DNA of 51,866 bases from Apilactobacillus kunkeei. Its GTDB lineage: Bacteria > Bacillota > Bacilli > Lactobacillales > Lactobacillaceae. The notes under the pieces are model-generated. The model did no database searches. It was given only the letters and a program-made list of their open reading frames with translations, and was not told the DNA's origin. The position numbers were made by a program, and so were the translations under genes. The DNA lies in the NCBI RefSeq assembly GCF_001308195.1, contig NZ_JXDF01000011.1:1-51866 (forward strand), read 5' to 3'. How positions within the stretch are numbered: the stretch's first letter is position 1; each line of letters begins with the position of its first letter. This document shows positions 43,293 through 51,866 of this stretch, in pieces.

Positions 43293-43751
43293 ATGGCAAT
43301 TGAAGTTGGAGCAAAAGTTTCCGGCAAAGTATCAGGAATCACTAATTTTGGTGCTTTTGTTGATCTAGGCGAACACAAAACAGGATTGGTTCACATTAGT
43401 GAAATTTCTGATGGCTATATCAAAGATATCAAAGATGTATTAAAAGTTGGCGATGACGTTAAAGTTAAGGTTCTAAGTGTTGGTGACGATGGTAAGATTG
43501 CTTTATCAATCAGAAAAGCAGTTGATAAGCCTGCCGAACCACAAAGAAGAGAACAACCAAAGATGGCCCATGGACATTCAAATCATGGTAAGTTTGGTGA
43601 TAACCGTCATCACAATGATAACCATAAAAATAACAAGGCTAGTTTCGATGACTTAATGGACAGTTTCCTAAAGGAAAGTGAAAGCAGACTAGCTACAATC
43701 AAGAAAAATACTGAAGGTAAGCGTGGAGGCCGTGGCGGTCGCCGTAGTTAA
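43293..43751 (+). CDS. S1-domain RNA-binding protein, YabR-like
   Basis: The 152-residue protein opens with a single S1 domain (about 1-75, VGAKVSGKVSGITNFGAFVDL, KTGLVHISEISDGY, KVKVLSVGDDGKIALSIRKA). A His/Asn/Lys-rich linker and a short C-terminal helix follow, ending RGGRGGRRS. It matches YabR, which follows divIC in Bacillus and binds RNA. The biological role is poorly known. AGGAGGACA precedes the ATG. The Gly/Arg tail resembles the end of CshA. Confidence 0.9.
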   Translation: MAIEVGAKVSGKVSGITNFGAFVDLGEHKTGLVHISEISDGYIKDIKDVLKVGDDVKVKVLSVGDDGKIALSIRKAVDKPAEPQRREQPKMAHGHSNHGKFGDNRHHNDNHKNNKASFDDLMDSFLKESESRLATIKKNTEGKRGGRGGRRS

Positions 43752-43760
43752 CCAAATAAA

Positions 43761-43799
43761 AAATGATTGGGGTAGATTACCTTAATCATTTTATTTTTA
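43761..43799 (+). terminator. Terminator after the S1-domain gene
   Basis: AAAATGATTGGGGTA pairs with TACCTTAATCATTTT in a 15-bp stem with two G-T pairs, then a T-rich tail. Confidence 0.85.
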
Positions 43800-43830
43800 C
43801 CAAAAATGTGACTAAAAGGGGACGGTATTA

Positions 43831-45198
43831 ATGCCGGAACAAAATATTACCCAGCAAAAATTTAATCGATTGATTGAGAGTAAGGATTGGTTTAACCAGT
43901 CAGATTCTGTGGTTATCGCAGTATCTGCAGGCGTTGATTCAATGGCGTTACTTAACCTAATGATGAACTTGCCCAAAAAGAATCGACCTGAATTGATTGT
44001 TGCTCACGTTAATCACCATTTACGAGCACAGAGCGCAGAGGAAGAACAATATATCAGAGATTTCTGTCAAAGCCACAACATCAAAATTGAAGTTGGTAAT
44101 TGGGAAGAACAGTTCCATCCAAGTAATGGAATTGAGATGGCAGCCAGAAAATATAGGTATGACTTTTTTTCAAAGGTCGTCAAAGACAATAATTCACGTA
44201 TATTATTAACAGCACATCATGCTAATGACCAAGCTGAGACGGTCTTAATGCGACTAATTCGTGGAGCGTTTGTAAAGGATCTAGTCGGGATTAAGGAAAG
44301 TCGTAAGTTTAATGATGGTCGATTGATTCGTCCACTACTAGGGTTTAGCAAGAAAGAACTAACTCAATACATGCAAACCCTATCAATTAAATGGTATGAA
44401 GATGACACTAATCAAAAACTAGATGTCACTAGAAACAGAATTAGGCATCGATTGATTCCGTTTGTTGAAGAAGAAAACAGTCGTGGAATTGAACATGTGA
44501 ATGACTTTTCACACCAACTGAACTCAATGAAGAAACAAAATGATTTCTTCTTTGAGAAGTTAACAAAAGATATTGGTGTTGATACCAATACTTTTGAGTT
44601 AAGTGCATTCTTGGAATTGCCTGACTACGTTCAAGCCGGATTGATTGATTATTTAATTGATCAATATGTGGTTGATGGTATAAACGTCGATATCGTACAT
44701 CAGGTGACCTCACTACTTAATAATGATGAAAAGCCACAGGGTGTTGTTGAGTTATCGAATGATTTGAGCATAAAAAAGGAATATAATAAATTTTTATTCG
44801 AAAATATCAATCAAAACCAAATAACTGGATTTAAAAACGATTATTTTGTGGTAACATTGAATAAATGGTATTTCGAAGATGATATCCAGTGGATGATTAC
44901 GGATCATTTTGATGTTTCAGATGACGAAGCGAAACGAGTTTCTCGTTTTAATCTATTGGATTCAGAATTCCCATTGATTGTACAAAAGACGCAAAATCGT
45001 GATAGAATAACGCTTAAAAATGGTGGCCATCAAACGGCTAAGCGACTGTTTATTAACAAGAAGATACCTGTTGATAAGAGGCAATCTGCCAAGAGCTTGA
45101 TGACTGATCAGGGAAGGCTATTAGCCGTTTTAGGCTACAGTGAATCTGTATCTATCGATAACTCTAAAGCTAGAGTTTATACATTAATCATTAAATAA
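43831..45198 (+). CDS. tilS: tRNA(Ile)-lysidine synthase
   Basis: TilS puts lysidine on the CAT anticodon of a tRNA-Ile so that it reads AUA. The 455 residues have an N-terminal PP-loop ATPase (VVIAVSAGVDSMALL near 28-42, where SGGxDS is usual), AHHANDQAET, the DxTN-type KWYEDDTNQKLDVTRNRIR block, and a C-terminal tRNA-binding domain. The start has AAAGGGGAC upstream. It lies before hpt by 21 bases, a very conserved Firmicutes pair that often forms a complex with FtsH regulation in Bacillus. Confidence 0.95.
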   Translation: MPEQNITQQKFNRLIESKDWFNQSDSVVIAVSAGVDSMALLNLMMNLPKKNRPELIVAHVNHHLRAQSAEEEQYIRDFCQSHNIKIEVGNWEEQFHPSNGIEMAARKYRYDFFSKVVKDNNSRILLTAHHANDQAETVLMRLIRGAFVKDLVGIKESRKFNDGRLIRPLLGFSKKELTQYMQTLSIKWYEDDTNQKLDVTRNRIRHRLIPFVEEENSRGIEHVNDFSHQLNSMKKQNDFFFEKLTKDIGVDTNTFELSAFLELPDYVQAGLIDYLIDQYVVDGINVDIVHQVTSLLNNDEKPQGVVELSNDLSIKKEYNKFLFENINQNQITGFKNDYFVVTLNKWYFEDDIQWMITDHFDVSDDEAKRVSRFNLLDSEFPLIVQKTQNRDRITLKNGGHQTAKRLFINKKIPVDKRQSAKSLMTDQGRLLAVLGYSESVSIDNSKARVYTLIIK

Positions 45199-45219
45199 AG
45201 TATGTGGAAGGAGAAACTA

Positions 45220-45762
45220 ATGAACAACGACATTCTAAAAACCTTATACAGTAAGGAAGACATCACAGACGCTTGTCGCAGATTAGGTCAACAAATTACA
45301 ACTGATTACAAAGACAGAAAACCAGTGGTAGTTGGTGTATTGAAAGGTGCTATTTTCTTCATGACAGATATTGTCAGAGAAATGGACCTATACATGGACA
45401 TCGATTTTATTGACGTTTCAAGTTACCATGGAGGTACTGCATCAAGCGGAACCATTGAATTAATGAAAGATATTGATGTGGATGTTAACGGTAGGGATGT
45501 TATTTTCATTGAAGATATTATCGATACTGGTAGAACATTGAAATATTTAGAAGACCTATTAGCTGAACGCGGTGCTAGATCAATTAAGGTATGTACTTTA
45601 ATGGACAAGCCTGAAGGAAGAGTAGTCGAAGCCAAGGCCGATTACGTTGGTTTAGAAGTACCAAACGAATTCGTTGTTGGATATGGTTTAGATTACCAAG
45701 GCAAGTATCGTAACCTTCCATATGTTGGAGTATTAAAACCAGAGGTTTATTCAGACAAATAA
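45220..45762 (+). CDS. hpt: Hypoxanthine phosphoribosyltransferase
   Basis: It salvages hypoxanthine or guanine with PRPP to IMP or GMP. The 180 residues contain VVGVLKGAIFFMTD, and the PRPP loop VIFIEDIIDTGRTL with acidic residues. DYVGLEVPNEFVVGYGLDY follows near the end. ATG 45220 follows AAGGAG at six bases; the in-frame ATG at 45202 comes before that site. It lies in the tilS-hpt-ftsH order. Its substrate PRPP is made by Prs, encoded at 20768. Confidence 0.97.
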   Translation: MNNDILKTLYSKEDITDACRRLGQQITTDYKDRKPVVVGVLKGAIFFMTDIVREMDLYMDIDFIDVSSYHGGTASSGTIELMKDIDVDVNGRDVIFIEDIIDTGRTLKYLEDLLAERGARSIKVCTLMDKPEGRVVEAKADYVGLEVPNEFVVGYGLDYQGKYRNLPYVGVLKPEVYSDK

Positions 45763-45793
45763 ATGGTTAATTCTTCTGAAAAATGATAATATA

Positions 45794-45859
45794 TGCTTCG
45801 TGTTATGTATTGAAAAAATGGCGGGTCTCACCATGTTATTTTTAATACATAAACAAGCA
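45794..45859 (+). repeat. Long inverted repeat in the ftsH leader
   Basis: TTATGTATT (45803-45811) is exactly complementary to AATACATAA (45844-45852). Outside it TGCTT (45794-45798) pairs with AAGCA (45855-45859), and inside it AAAA pairs with TTTT and ATGG (45818-45821) with CCAT (45831-45834) around a 9-base loop, with small bulges. There is no T-run at its right end. It does not match the CIRCE element. It may be an RNA hairpin or an operator. Confidence 0.7.
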
Positions 45860-45879
45860 TTGAACACAGGAGGCAATTG

Positions 45880-47868
45880 ATGCGTAATAACAATAATAAA
45901 GGATTATTCAAGAACAGCCTGTTCTACATAGTGTGCTTCTTGATTGTCTTGGGAGTTACTTTCTTTGTCACATCAAAGAACGGTCAACCTCAAAACAAGG
46001 AATTGCAATCTAGTCAGTTTGTTCAAGAACTAAAAGATAACAAAATTAAGAGCTTTTCAATTCAACCAGAAAATGGTGTTTACACTGTTTCTGGTGAATA
46101 CAGAAAAGCCCAAAGCGTTAAATCAAACAATTCTGGTAGCATTTTATTCAGTAATACCAAGAGTGAAACTAAGGTTTCATCATTCAAGACTAAGGTTTTG
46201 AAGAACAACGGTACTATTAATGAAATTACAAACTACGCTAAGAAGAATAACGTTAAGATGGGTGCCAAGGCTGCCGACACAGACGGTGGCTTCTGGTCAA
46301 ACCTAATCTTCTCATTACTACCAATGCTAATTATCATTATTTTCTTCTTCGTTATGATGAACCAAATGGGTGGTAAGAATGGTAGCAAGGGCGGCATCAT
46401 GGGTGTTGGCAAGTCAAAGGCTAAACCAACCAAGAGTGATGTTCGTTTTACAGATGTTGCTGGTGAAGAAGAAGAAAAGCAAGAACTTGTTGAAATCGTT
46501 GAATTCTTAAAGGATCCAAAGAAGTTCACCAAGTTAGGTGCTAAGATTCCTCATGGTGTCCTATTAGAAGGACCTCCAGGAACTGGTAAAACTTTACTAG
46601 CAAAAGCCGTATCAGGTGAAGCTGGTGTTCCATTCTACTCAATTTCAGGTTCTGATTTCGTTGAAATGTTTGTTGGGGTTGGAGCTAGTCGTGTTCGTGA
46701 CTTATTCACACAGGCTAAAAAAGAAGCTCCAGCAATCATTTTCATTGATGAAATTGATGCTGTTGGTAGAAAACGTGGTAACGGCATGGGCGGTGGCCAT
46801 GATGAAAGAGAACAAACCTTGAACCAACTATTGGTTGAAATGGATGGTTTCTCAGGTAATGATGGTGTTATCGTTATTGCTGCAACTAACCGTGCTGACG
46901 TATTGGATCCTGCCTTGACTCGTCCAGGTCGTTTTGACCGTAAGGTACTAGTTGGTAGACCAGACGTTAAGGGTAGAGAAGCAATCTTAAAGGTACATGC
47001 TAAGAACAAGCCAATCGCTGATAACGTTGACTTGCATGAAATTGCTAAACAAACTCCTGGTTTTGTTGGTGCCGATTTAGCTAACTTGTTAAACGAAGCT
47101 GCTTTATTAGCTGCTAGAAGAAACAAGTCAGAAATTGGTCCATCAGAATTGGATGAAGCTGAAGACCGTGTAATTGCTGGTCCAGCTAAGAAAGATAAAG
47201 TTGTTAGTCAAAAAGAACAAAACATTGTTGCCAACCACGAAGCTGGTCACACAATTGTTGGTTTAGTTCTAAACGATGCTCGTGTCGTTCACAAGGTAAC
47301 TATCGTTCCTCGTGGACGTGCTGGGGGATACGCAATTATGCTTCCAAGAGAAGATCAACAATTGCTATCTAAGAAGAACGCAATGGAACAACTTGCTGGT
47401 CTAATGGGTGGTAGAACTGCCGAAGAAATTATCTTCGACTCATTGTCTTCAGGTGCTTCTAATGATTTCGAACAAGCTACTAACTTAGCTCGTGCTATGG
47501 TTACTCAATATGGTATGAGTGAAAAGCTAGGAACTGTTCAATTGGAAAGTCCAAACGATGACCCATACGCAAGAAGATATTCTGAAAAGACTGCTTCAGT
47601 TATTGATGAAGAAGTAAGAAGATTAATTGATGAAGCTCATGGTCAAGCTCATGATATTATTGAGCAACACCGTGAACAACATAAGGTAATCGCTGACGCA
47701 TTGCTTAAGTACGAAACATTAGACGAAAAGGAAATCTTGAGTCTATACCGTACTGGTAAGATGCCAGAAGAAAACACTTCAAGTGATAACGAAGATGCTT
47801 CTTTTGAAGAAAGCAAAGAACAACTAGAACAAAAAGAAAATCAACATCAAGATAATGATGAAGACTAA
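45880..47868 (+). CDS. ftsH: ATP-dependent zinc metalloprotease FtsH
   Basis: FtsH is a membrane-bound hexameric protease that degrades faulty membrane proteins and some regulators. The 662 residues have a membrane segment near 10-28, an extracytoplasmic domain, and a second one near 140-160 ([19 protein letters not shown]). The AAA module holds GPPGTGKT (231-238) and FIDEIDA. The zinc site is HEAGH (453-457), and the acidic tail ends with DNDED. I chose ATG 45880, six bases after AGGAGGC; an in-frame TTG at 45877 is the alternative. A large inverted repeat lies in its leader. Confidence 0.97.
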   Translation: MRNNNNKGLFKNSLFYIVCFLIVLGVTFFVTSKNGQPQNKELQSSQFVQELKDNKIKSFSIQPENGVYTVSGEYRKAQSVKSNNSGSILFSNTKSETKVSSFKTKVLKNNGTINEITNYAKKNNVKMGAKAADTDGGFWSNLIFSLLPMLIIIIFFFVMMNQMGGKNGSKGGIMGVGKSKAKPTKSDVRFTDVAGEEEEKQELVEIVEFLKDPKKFTKLGAKIPHGVLLEGPPGTGKTLLAKAVSGEAGVPFYSISGSDFVEMFVGVGASRVRDLFTQAKKEAPAIIFIDEIDAVGRKRGNGMGGGHDEREQTLNQLLVEMDGFSGNDGVIVIAATNRADVLDPALTRPGRFDRKVLVGRPDVKGREAILKVHAKNKPIADNVDLHEIAKQTPGFVGADLANLLNEAALLAARRNKSEIGPSELDEAEDRVIAGPAKKDKVVSQKEQNIVANHEAGHTIVGLVLNDARVVHKVTIVPRGRAGGYAIMLPREDQQLLSKKNAMEQLAGLMGGRTAEEIIFDSLSSGASNDFEQATNLARAMVTQYGMSEKLGTVQLESPNDDPYARRYSEKTASVIDEEVRRLIDEAHGQAHDIIEQHREQHKVIADALLKYETLDEKEILSLYRTGKMPEENTSSDNEDASFEESKEQLEQKENQHQDNDED

Positions 47869-47875
47869 CTAATAG

Positions 47876-47910
47876 AGCGTGGGTTGAATTTATTTGACTC
47901 ACGCTTTTTT
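47876..47910 (+). terminator. Terminator after ftsH
   Basis: AGCGTGGGT (47876-47884) pairs with ACTCACGCT (47897-47905) around a 12-base loop and is followed by T's. Confidence 0.85.
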
Positions 47911-47934
47911 AGGTGATTATGGAGGAATAAAAAA

Positions 47935-48825
47935 ATGGCAGACTATTTAACAAAGAGTGTCACTAAAGACGGTATGTTTAGAGCATACGCAATGGAAGCT
48001 ACTGGCGTAGTTGACGAAGCACAAAAAGATCATAAAACATGGCCTGTATCTTCAGCGGTATTAGGTCGTTCACTGGTAGCTAGTTTATTATTAGCTACAT
48101 CAGTATTAAAGGGTAAGGAAACAATGACTGTAAAGGTATTGGGTGATGGCCCTGCCGGCCCAGTATTGGTTGACGTCGACGCAAATGGTCACGTTAAGGG
48201 ATACATTCACAATCCACACGTTGATTTACCATTAAACAAGCACCACAAGCTAGATGTTGGTGGCGCCGTTGGGCAAGGTAGCCTAGAAGTAATGAAAAAT
48301 CTAGGTGGCGATGAACCATACGTAAGTAACGTTCAACTAGTTTCAGGTGAAATTGGTGATGACTTTACTTTCTACCTAGCTCAATCAGAACAAATTCCAT
48401 CAGCTGTTGGTGTATCTGTATACGTAAATGAAGATGGAACCATTGGTGCTGCCGGTGGATACTTAATTCAAGTACTACCTGGCGCATCAGATGATGCAAT
48501 CAGCAAACTAGAAGAACGTTTGAAGTCAATTCCAATGATTTCAGAACTATTCCTATCAAAACAAAAGCCAGAAGACATCTTGAAACTGATTTTTGGTGAA
48601 GACAACATCGATATCCTACAAAACATGCCTGTAGAATTTAAGTGTGATTGTTCAAAAGAAAAGTTCGGTGAAAAGATTGCCGGTTTAAACGATAAGGAAA
48701 TCCAAGCCATGATTGATGAAGACCATGGAGCAAAGGTTATCTGTAACTTCTGTGAAACCGAATATAACTACAGTGAAGACGACTTGAGAGCATTGTTGTC
48801 CGATAATTCAGATTCAAAAGAATAG
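47935..48825 (+). CDS. hslO: Redox-regulated chaperone Hsp33
   Basis: Hsp33 becomes an active holdase when its zinc-binding cysteines oxidise. The 296 residues contain the redox switch as Cys237-x-Cys239 (KCDC) and Cys270-x2-Cys273 (CNFC), all four ligands intact. Earlier blocks such as VKGYIHNPHVDLPLN and QSEQIPSAVGVSVYV are family-typical. ATTATGGAGGAAT precedes the ATG. It lies after ftsH as in many Firmicutes. coaX, which sits between the two in Bacillus, is absent. Confidence 0.96.
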   Translation: MADYLTKSVTKDGMFRAYAMEATGVVDEAQKDHKTWPVSSAVLGRSLVASLLLATSVLKGKETMTVKVLGDGPAGPVLVDVDANGHVKGYIHNPHVDLPLNKHHKLDVGGAVGQGSLEVMKNLGGDEPYVSNVQLVSGEIGDDFTFYLAQSEQIPSAVGVSVYVNEDGTIGAAGGYLIQVLPGASDDAISKLEERLKSIPMISELFLSKQKPEDILKLIFGEDNIDILQNMPVEFKCDCSKEKFGEKIAGLNDKEIQAMIDEDHGAKVICNFCETEYNYSEDDLRALLSDNSDSKE

Positions 48826-48850
48826 TAAGTATGCAGTTTTAATTTTAGTG

Positions 48851-48859
48851 TGATATTAT
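48851..48859 (+). promoter_or_regulatory. Extended -10 element for dusB
   Basis: TGATATTAT at 48851-48859 stands about 42 bases before dusB. The -35 region is poor. Confidence 0.45.
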
Positions 48860-48900
48860 ATTTATCATGCTAAACGTGTTTAATATTGAGGTGAATATAA

Positions 48901-49911
48901 ATGGAATGGAAAATCGGAGATGTTACAATCCCCAATCAAGTAGTTGTTGCTCCAATGGCTGGGGTTACTAACACTGCTTTTAGAATGATTTGTAAAGAAT
49001 CAGGAGCCGGACTTGTTGTCTGTGAAATGATTTCTGATCGTGGTTTAATGTACAAGAACAAGAAGACACTAAGTATGTTGGATATCGATCCAAAGGAACA
49101 TCCAATGAGTATTCAAATTTTTGGTGGAACTAAGGAAACCCTTGTTGAAGGGGCTAAGTTTATCGACCAAGAAACTGATGCCGATATCATTGATATCAAC
49201 ATGGGCTGCCCTGTAAATAAGGTTATTAAGACTGACGCCGGTTCAAAATGGCTATTGGATCCTAACAAGGTATATGAAATGGTTTCATACGTTACTGACG
49301 CTGTTAAGAAACCAGTTACTGTTAAGATGAGAACTGGATGGGATGAAGACCACGTATACGCAGTTCAAAATGCATTAATGGCTGAAAAGGCCGGTGCTTC
49401 AGCGATTGCAATGCACGGTAGAACTAGAAAACAAATGTACACTGGTAGCGCCGACTGGGATGTTTTAAAACAAGTTGCAGATGCTTTAACAATTCCATTT
49501 ATGGGTAATGGGGATGTTAGAACTCCTCAAGAAGCTAAGAAGATGTTAGACGAAGTTGGAGCAGATGCTGTAATGATTGGTCGTGCCGCTGAAGGTAACC
49601 CATGGATGCTACAACAAACCAAACACTACCTAGAAACTGGCGAACTATTGAAAGAACCTACAGTTGATGAAAAGATTGCAACTGCTAAGGAACATCTACA
49701 CCGTTTAGTTGGTGTGAAGGGTGAATTTACTGGTCCTCGTGAATTTAGAGGCCAAGCTGCATACTACCTAAAGGGTATCTCTCACTCAGCTAGAGCTAAG
49801 GTAGCTTTAAACAATGCAGAGACTGAAGAAGAAATGGACGATATTTTCGACAATTTCCTTGAAAAGACTCATAAAAGAGCAGCAAAAAATGCGGATTTAA
49901 GTGAAATGTAA
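48901..49911 (+). CDS. dusB: tRNA-dihydrouridine synthase
   Basis: This FMN enzyme reduces uridines in tRNA to dihydrouridine. The 336 residues have the family start APMAGVTNTAFR, the catalytic Cys in DINMGCPVNKV, TVKMRTGWD, AMHGRTRKQMY and FMGNGDVRTP. A GAGGTGAA site precedes the ATG. Position before lysS is conserved across Firmicutes. In the Firmicutes several Dus forms share the job; the exact positions modified are not told by sequence. Confidence 0.94.
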   Translation: MEWKIGDVTIPNQVVVAPMAGVTNTAFRMICKESGAGLVVCEMISDRGLMYKNKKTLSMLDIDPKEHPMSIQIFGGTKETLVEGAKFIDQETDADIIDINMGCPVNKVIKTDAGSKWLLDPNKVYEMVSYVTDAVKKPVTVKMRTGWDEDHVYAVQNALMAEKAGASAIAMHGRTRKQMYTGSADWDVLKQVADALTIPFMGNGDVRTPQEAKKMLDEVGADAVMIGRAAEGNPWMLQQTKHYLETGELLKEPTVDEKIATAKEHLHRLVGVKGEFTGPREFRGQAAYYLKGISHSARAKVALNNAETEEEMDDIFDNFLEKTHKRAAKNADLSEM

Positions 49912-49928
49912 TTTTTTAAATTATTTTA

Positions 49929-49937
49929 TGGTATTAT
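49929..49937 (+). promoter_or_regulatory. Extended -10 element for lysS
   Basis: TGGTATTAT at 49929-49937 lies about 40 bases before the lysS start, with no strong -35. Confidence 0.4.
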
Positions 49938-49942
49938 GTTAA

Positions 49943-51484
<1,542 letters not shown>

Positions 51485-51495
51485 GATCTACAACT

Positions 51496-51540
51496 AAGCG
51501 TAAAGAATTGATTAATTTCAATTCTTTACGCTTTTTTTGT
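51496..51540 (+). terminator. Terminator after lysS
   Basis: AAGCGTAAAGAATTGA (51496-51511) pairs perfectly with TCAATTCTTTACGCTT (51518-51533), a 16-bp stem followed by T's. Confidence 0.92.
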
Positions 51541-51549
51541 TGAAAGTGG

Positions 51550-51578
51550 TTGACGATGTTCCACAAACTTGATAATAT
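51550..51578 (+). promoter_or_regulatory. rRNA operon promoter P1
   Basis: TTGACG (51550-51555), 17 bases, TAATAT (51573-51578). Its spacer contains a CCACAAACTTGATA block also found, slightly changed, in P3. Confidence 0.65.
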
Positions 51579-51631
51579 ATTAAATGTTGTTTGAAAGACG
51601 AACAGCTAGAAAAAATAAATATAAAAAGTTG

Positions 51632-51660
51632 TTGACATAACAACGATTGCATGGCATAAT
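51632..51660 (+). promoter_or_regulatory. rRNA operon promoter P2 with AT-rich upstream region
   Basis: TTGACA (51632-51637), 17 bases, CATAAT (51655-51660) with extended TG. The 25 bases before it are nearly all A and T, like an UP element. Confidence 0.82.
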
Positions 51661-51717
51661 ATTTATTGTTGTCGTTAAGAGATAACGTTAATAAATTTGA
51701 TTGCTTGAAAAAAGTTG

Positions 51718-51746
51718 TTGACATTGTTTCACAACTTTGATATAAT
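51718..51746 (+). promoter_or_regulatory. rRNA operon promoter P3
   Basis: A full-consensus promoter, TTGACA (51718-51723), 17 bases, TATAAT (51741-51746), with an extended TGA before the -10. Transcription should start near 51753. Confidence 0.92.
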
Positions 51747-51752
51747 TAAGAA

Positions 51753-51866
51753 GTCGTAATTTAGACATATAAATGGTAGATCTTTGAAAACTGAACAAGA
51801 TTGATAATCGATGATGTGTAAGGAACTTACAACTTAGTTGTAAGAATTAAACATTGCGAAGTCAAT
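51753..51866 (+). other. Leader of the next rRNA operon, upstream of 16S
   Basis: The boxA-like TCTTTGAAAACT (51781-51792) is followed by a hairpin CTTACAAC-TTA-GTTGTAAG (51826-51844). The 16S gene itself begins beyond the window. This is a pre-16S leader of a second operon in the same direction as the one at the start. Confidence 0.85.

Noticed and set aside
45794-45859. CIRCE heat-shock operator before ftsH
   Set aside because: The repeat does not resemble TTAGCACTC-N9-GAGTGCTAA in sequence or spacing.
46635-47126. 163-residue minus-strand frame inside ftsH
   Set aside because: It is a shadow of ftsH with no binding site or known motif; its length reflects codon bias of the real gene.

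Overview
The window looks like an AT-rich Lactobacillaceae chromosome, probably a heterofermentative lactobacillus. The signs are a mevalonate-pathway HMG-CoA reductase, an L-lactate dehydrogenase of lactobacillus type, the gene orders murF-cshA-alr-mazF and mfd-flippase-rqcP-divIC-yabR-tilS-hpt-ftsH-hslO-dusB-lysS, strong AGGAGG-type ribosome binding sites with several TTG and GTG starts, and tRNA genes without encoded CCA. I did not identify the species. No prophage, insertion sequence, CRISPR array or secretion island was seen. This is almost all core genome.

Layout. Bases 1-3612 are the distal part of an rRNA operon: the 16S-23S spacer with tRNA-Ile(GAT) and tRNA-Ala(TGC), 23S, 5S, a terminator and tRNA-Thr(GGT). 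A frameshifted gene remnant follows, then helD on the minus strand. From 6.4 to 12.6 kb come trpS under a T-box, a Ppx/GppA phosphatase, HMG-CoA reductase coupled to an HExxH protein, a sirtuin and a DUF72 protein. From 12.6 to 22.1 kb lie metG, tatD, rnmV, rsmA, veg, ispE, purR, glmU, prs and a small membrane protein. A HAD phosphatase and an HD phosphohydrolase (minus strand, 22.1-24.3 kb) separate these from DUF1934-rpoE-pyrG-murA-rpmE2. A low-molecular-weight phosphatase (minus) is followed by murF, cshA, alr, a small putative antitoxin and mazF. CBS-domain and ldh genes (minus, 34.9-36.6 kb) precede the long pth-to-lysS run. The last 330 bases carry three promoters and the leader of a second, co-directional rRNA operon, so the window is the segment between two rrn loci.

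How it works together. Most genes serve translation and RNA maturation (trpS, metG, lysS, tilS, dusB, rsmA, rnmV, pth, rqcP, rpmE2), nucleotide supply (purR, prs, pyrG, hpt), envelope building (murA, murF, alr, glmU, flippase, divIC, and ispE/HMG-CoA reductase for isoprenoids) and transcription or repair coupling (helD, rpoE, mfd, cshA). Regulation can be read directly at several points: a tryptophan T-box for trpS, a GGGCTCC-start attenuator for pyrG, a PurBox in front of purR, tandem promoters for veg, and a long inverted repeat in front of ftsH.

Most worth a second look: MurA with Asp in place of the catalytic Cys, the pyrG attenuator, the unrecognised 88-residue partner of MazF, the HMG-CoA reductase-coupled HExxH protein, the ftsH leader hairpin, and the lack of acpS between cshA and alr. 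I found no clear previously undescribed multi-gene system.
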